64,000 nucleotides of DNA from Micromonospora parathelypteridis (lineage in GTDB: Bacteria > Actinomycetota > Actinomycetes > Mycobacteriales > Micromonosporaceae), in assembly GCF_014201145.1 (NCBI RefSeq), contig NZ_JACHDP010000001.1, forward strand, positions 6,882,001 through 6,946,000, in the 5' to 3' direction. Positions 61,189 to 64,000 of this stretch are shown in pieces (position 1 is the stretch's first letter; each line of letters opens with the position of its first letter). The notes under the pieces are model-generated. The model did not search any database. It was not told the origin of the DNA and was given only the letters and a program-made list of their open reading frames with translations. The translations under genes and the position numbers were made by a program.

Positions 61189-61745
61189 CCAACGCCGGGC
61201 ACCGGCTGCTGTGGACCATCATCGCGCTGCTGCTGGTGGCAGCCGGCGCAGCGGCGCTGGCGGCCGGGTTCGGCACCCTGCACGGCGCCAGTCCTCAGGC
61301 GACGCTGCTCAGCGCCGGGCTGATGGACCGGTGGCGGACGGCCGCGCCGTGGAGCACCCTGGCCGCGGCAGTCGCCGGGGTGCTCATCGCCCTGGCCGGG
61401 CAGCGCCTGCTGGCCCGAGAGCTGCAGCGACCCGCCGGCAGGCTGCGGGGCACCCTGAGCCATCCCGGACGCCGACCGGGCCGGACCCGGCTGGCCGCCG
61501 ACGTCCTCGCCGACGCGCTGGTTCGCGACCTGACCGGCAACCCCGGTGTACGCCGGGCCCGCGTGGTGCTCACCGGCGAGCCGCCGCACCCCGACGTGTG
61601 GATCCGGGTGGACCTGACGGCCGACGCGCCGGCCGCAGGCGTACGCGAGCACGTCCGCGCGGCGGTCCGCCGATTCGCGGCGACGACCGACTGCCAGCCG
61701 GCGCACCTCGACGTGACCGCCCGCATCGAACCCGGCCAACCCTGA
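61185..61745 (+). CDS. amaP: Alkaline-shock membrane anchor AmaP-like protein
   Basis: Protein of 186 aa, ATG at 61185 with GGAGG upstream. Two helices (LLWTIIALLLVAAGAAALAAG and TLAAAVAGVLIALAGQRLL) and a cytoplasmic domain with DVLADALVRDLTGNPGVRRARVVL, parallel in order to the preceding protein. Two AmaP-type anchors in one operon suggest either a hetero-complex or duplicated function. Last gene of the operon 60073-61745. Confidence 0.75.
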   Translation: MTNAGHRLLWTIIALLLVAAGAAALAAGFGTLHGASPQATLLSAGLMDRWRTAAPWSTLAAAVAGVLIALAGQRLLARELQRPAGRLRGTLSHPGRRPGRTRLAADVLADALVRDLTGNPGVRRARVVLTGEPPHPDVWIRVDLTADAPAAGVREHVRAAVRRFAATTDCQPAHLDVTARIEPGQP

Positions 61746-61812
61746 GCCAAGGCCGGACCGGCCCAGCGGGCATGATCGGTGCCGGTACGGGTGGCGGACG
61801 GAGGTAACCGGG

Positions 61813-62538
61813 ATGCGGGTGGTGTCGCTGGTGCCGTCGCTGACCGAGGCGGTGGCGATGACGCTGCCGGGGGTGCTGGTCGGCGCGACGGACTGGTGCA
61901 GCCACCCGGTCGGGCTGGACGTCGCCCGGGTCGGCGGCAGCAAGTACCCGGACCTGGACCGGGTCCGCGCGCTGCGTCCCGACCTGGTGCTGCTGAACGT
62001 GGAGGAGAACCGCCGGGCCGACGCGGATGCGCTGCGGGCGGCCGGCGTGCCGGTACGGGTCACCTATCCACGTACCGTCCCGGGCGCGTTGACCGAGTTG
62101 GGCGAGCTGCTGGCCGAGCTGGGTGCGTCGGCGGAGCCGGCCTGGCTGCGGGCCGCCCGTCGGGCGTGGGCCGAGCCGCCCCGGCTGGCGCCGCCCCGCC
62201 GGGCGGTGGTGCCGGTCTGGCGGCGCCCCTGGGTGGTGCTCGGCGGTGACACGTTCGCCGGTGACGTGCTGCGCCGGCTCGGCGTGGTCAACAGCTACGA
62301 CGAGCACCCCGATCGCTATCCCCGCCCGACCCTTGCCGAGCTGCGCGAGCGGGAGCCGGAGCTGGTGGTGCTGCCCGACGAGCCGTACACGTTCACCGCC
62401 GACGACGGGCCGGAGGCCTTCCCCGGCGTACCGTGCGCTCTGCTCTCCGGTCGGCACCTCACCTGGTACGGCCCCTCGCTGGCCGAGGCGCCCGCGGTGC
62501 TCGCCGACCAGCTGTCCCGGCCGGTTCTGGTCGGCTGA
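61813..62538 (+). CDS. Cobalamin-binding-type helical-backbone metal receptor, no export signal
   Basis: Protein of 241 aa, ATG at 61813. RVVSLVPSLTEAVAMTLPGVLVGATDWCSHPVG, RVGGSKYPDLDRVRALRPDLVLLN and FAGDVLRRLGVVNSYDEHPDRYP follow the BtuF/FepB-like fold (two lobes joined by a long helix). BtuF is periplasmic or lipid-anchored, but here there is no signal peptide or lipobox and no transporter genes adjoin. It may therefore be a cytoplasmic corrinoid- or heme-handling protein. Confidence 0.78.
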   Translation: MRVVSLVPSLTEAVAMTLPGVLVGATDWCSHPVGLDVARVGGSKYPDLDRVRALRPDLVLLNVEENRRADADALRAAGVPVRVTYPRTVPGALTELGELLAELGASAEPAWLRAARRAWAEPPRLAPPRRAVVPVWRRPWVVLGGDTFAGDVLRRLGVVNSYDEHPDRYPRPTLAELREREPELVVLPDEPYTFTADDGPEAFPGVPCALLSGRHLTWYGPSLAEAPAVLADQLSRPVLVG

Positions 62539-62568
62539 CCCCGGCGTTTCCGCGCACGGCCCGGCGGC

Positions 62569-63513
62569 TCAGCCGTGGGCCCCGGGGCGGCGCGGGAGCA
62601 CGACGCTCGCCCCGATGGAGACCGCCAGGGTCAGCACCACCACCGCGAGGGTCAACCAGACCGGCAGCTTGCCCACCGGCGTCTCGGCGAGGATCAGCTT
62701 CAGCCCCGCGAAGGCGAGCAGCAAGGCCAGCCCGTAGCGCAGGTAGCCGAAGTGTCGCAGCAGGCCGGCCAGGCAGAAGTAGAGGCTGCGCAGCCCCAGG
62801 ACGGCGAACGCGGTGGCCGACCAGACCAGGAAGGTGTTGGTGGTGATGGCGAGGATCGCCGCCACCGAGTCGATGGCGAAGACCACGTCGGTGGCCTCGA
62901 TGGCGACGAGCGCCACCAGCAGCAGCGTCGCCACGCGCCGGCCTGCCACCCGGGCGGTGAACCGGTCGCCGTGGTACCGGGCGTCGGTGGGCACCAGCCG
63001 GCGGAACAGCCGGACCACGACGTTGCGTTCCGGGTCGACGTCCGGCTTCCCGCGTACGGCCAGCCGCCAGCCGGTCCAGATCAGGAAGGCGCCCAGCACG
63101 AACCCGGCCCAGGCGAGCCGGTCCAGCAGCTCGGCGCCGGCGAAGATGAACAGCAGGCGGAAGACGAGCGCCCCCACGACGCCCCAGAACAGCACCTTGT
63201 GCTGGTAACCCGGCGGCACCTGGAAGTAGCCGAAGAGCAGGGCGAAGACGAACACGTTGTCCACCGAGAGCGCCTTCTCCAGCAGGTAGCCGGAGAAGTA
63301 CGCGATGGCCGGGTCGCCGCCGAGGCCCCACCACACGACCAACCCGAACAGCAGGCCAGCGCCGATCCAGACGGCGCTCCACACCAGCGCCTCGCGGAGC
63401 TCGATGACGTGGTTGTCCCGGTGCAGGAGCACGTCCACGGCGAGCATCACCGCGATCACCGCGCCGACCGCCGCCCAGGCCCACAGCGGGACCGCGACCG
63501 TCGCCTCAGCCAC
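62569..63513 (-). CDS. TerC/Alx family integral membrane protein
   Basis: Protein of 314 aa. The GTG at 63513 is chosen because GGAGG lies 7 nt upstream; the ATG at 63528 would place that site inside the gene. About nine helices. The family signatures are EKALSVDNVFVFALLFGYF and EATDVVFAIDSVAAILAIT with paired Asp residues. Alx-type members export Mn2+ or act in metal/pH homeostasis and tellurite resistance. Unlike many alx genes it has no visible Mn riboswitch. Confidence 0.9.
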   Translation of the reverse strand: MAEATVAVPLWAWAAVGAVIAVMLAVDVLLHRDNHVIELREALVWSAVWIGAGLLFGLVVWWGLGGDPAIAYFSGYLLEKALSVDNVFVFALLFGYFQVPPGYQHKVLFWGVVGALVFRLLFIFAGAELLDRLAWAGFVLGAFLIWTGWRLAVRGKPDVDPERNVVVRLFRRLVPTDARYHGDRFTARVAGRRVATLLLVALVAIEATDVVFAIDSVAAILAITTNTFLVWSATAFAVLGLRSLYFCLAGLLRHFGYLRYGLALLLAFAGLKLILAETPVGKLPVWLTLAVVVLTLAVSIGASVVLPRRPGAHG

Positions 63514-63789
63514 CGACGCCCTCCGCATCGACCACGGTGCACCCGCCCGCTACCCCGCCGGCCGGCCGTTCCGAGCCTAGGGGAACGACCGACCCGCCGT
63601 CCGCGCTCCGACGGGTACCTCACCCGCCAGTGCGGCCCAGCCCTCGTCCGGTTGCCGGACAGGACCGGAGGGGGGTCCAACGTCCCGGGTCGTTGCGGTC
63701 TGTCGGCCCTGCCACCGACGGCGCCGTGAGCGTCCACTGGAGATGCCACCGGGAAGCGCGGTGCGAAGCTGAGAAGGGACGTGGAGACC

Positions 63790-64000
63790 ATGACTGCGAC
63801 GATCGGGCGGGTCACCGCCACAAACACCGCTCCGAACGCCGGCAACGCTGAGAAGCGACCTGTCCGGTACCTCCTGGCCGGCATCCGTCTGGCGCTCGGC
63901 TGGATCTTCCTCTGGGCCTTCGTCGACAAGGTGTTCGGCCTCGGAATGGCCACCGAGTCGAAGGGCGCGTGGATCAACGGGGGCAGCCCCACCAAGGGCT
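63790..64000 (+). CDS. DoxX-like membrane protein, N-terminal fragment
   Basis: The ATG at 63790 (GTGGAGACC upstream) opens a frame that is cut by the window end after 70 residues. A polar tail of about 24 residues leads into YLLAGIRLALGWIFLWAFVD, then KVFGLG and WINGGSPTKG. This is the start of the DoxD-like membrane subfamily, which often has WINGGSPTxGFL next. The rest, with three more helices, should lie to the right. Confidence 0.7.
   Translation, partial: MTATIGRVTATNTAPNAGNAEKRPVRYLLAGIRLALGWIFLWAFVDKVFGLGMATESKGAWINGGSPTKG

Noticed and set aside
63514..63789. Mn riboswitch before the TerC/Alx gene
   Set aside because: Neither GGGGAGUAG nor GAGACCUU is present on the minus strand upstream of the start, in contrast to the exporter at 11 kb.

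Overview
This is a 64-kb chromosomal window from a high-GC actinomycete. Ergothioneine, Lsr2, PknB-type kinase, BY-kinase, Asp23/AmaP and HspR-box features, together with GTG/TTG starts and long GC-rich antisense ORFs, point to the Micromonosporaceae (Micromonospora-like). The genus is an inference from gene content and style, not from a marker gene. I saw no rRNA, tRNA, CRISPR array, insertion sequence or phage module.

Left part (1-11 kb): the tail of a drug-efflux MFS protein; a secreted lysozyme-like wall hydrolase whose upstream region carries four repeated SigR-like promoter elements; a leftward envelope operon (WcaI-like glycosyltransferase, DUF4012 membrane protein, LPXTG surface protein); a low-molecular-weight tyrosine phosphatase overlapping tail-to-tail with a Wzz/BY-kinase; NhaA; small membrane proteins; and a GDT1-type manganese exporter behind a yybP-ykoY riboswitch.

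11-28 kb: the ergothioneine operon egtA-egtB-egtC-egtD (no egtE), an ECF sigma factor with a partner membrane protein, a PknB-like kinase, a UDP-sugar dehydrogenase, a histidine kinase/response regulator/FtsX-type permease set with a paired palindromic operator but no ATPase gene, a DUF305/LVIVD pair and an ArsB/SLC13-like transporter.

28.9-34.4 kb is the most interesting region: a lasso-peptide-type RiPP cluster. It encodes a nucleotidyltransferase, a B2 leader protease, a 51-residue precursor with a classical lasso leader, an ABC exporter pair, a synthetase-only cyclase, a PqqD-like B1 leader-binding protein and a convergent HPr-kinase-like protein. The predicted core (GGTVGPDDGLGGGGDGSL) has no bulky plug residue, so the mature product may not be an ordinary lasso peptide. 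Next to it lie a 901-residue secreted Ig/FnIII protein and an AsnB-type amidotransferase translated with an M15-like putative peptidase.

40-64 kb: a PEP-mutase-like/P450 pair with an ArsR-type regulator, a secreted GH43 glycosidase under tandem LacI-type operators, a bacterial GRDP-like protein, a 2'-5' RNA ligase-like protein, two more two-component systems, a DEAD-box helicase, DoxX, Lon protease with a HAIR (HspR) box, manganese catalase, Lsr2, an Asp23/DUF2273/AmaP envelope-stress operon, a cobalamin-binding-type protein, a TerC/Alx protein and the start of a DoxX-like membrane protein cut by the window end. Manganese handling, redox/heat stress and envelope maintenance recur across the window.
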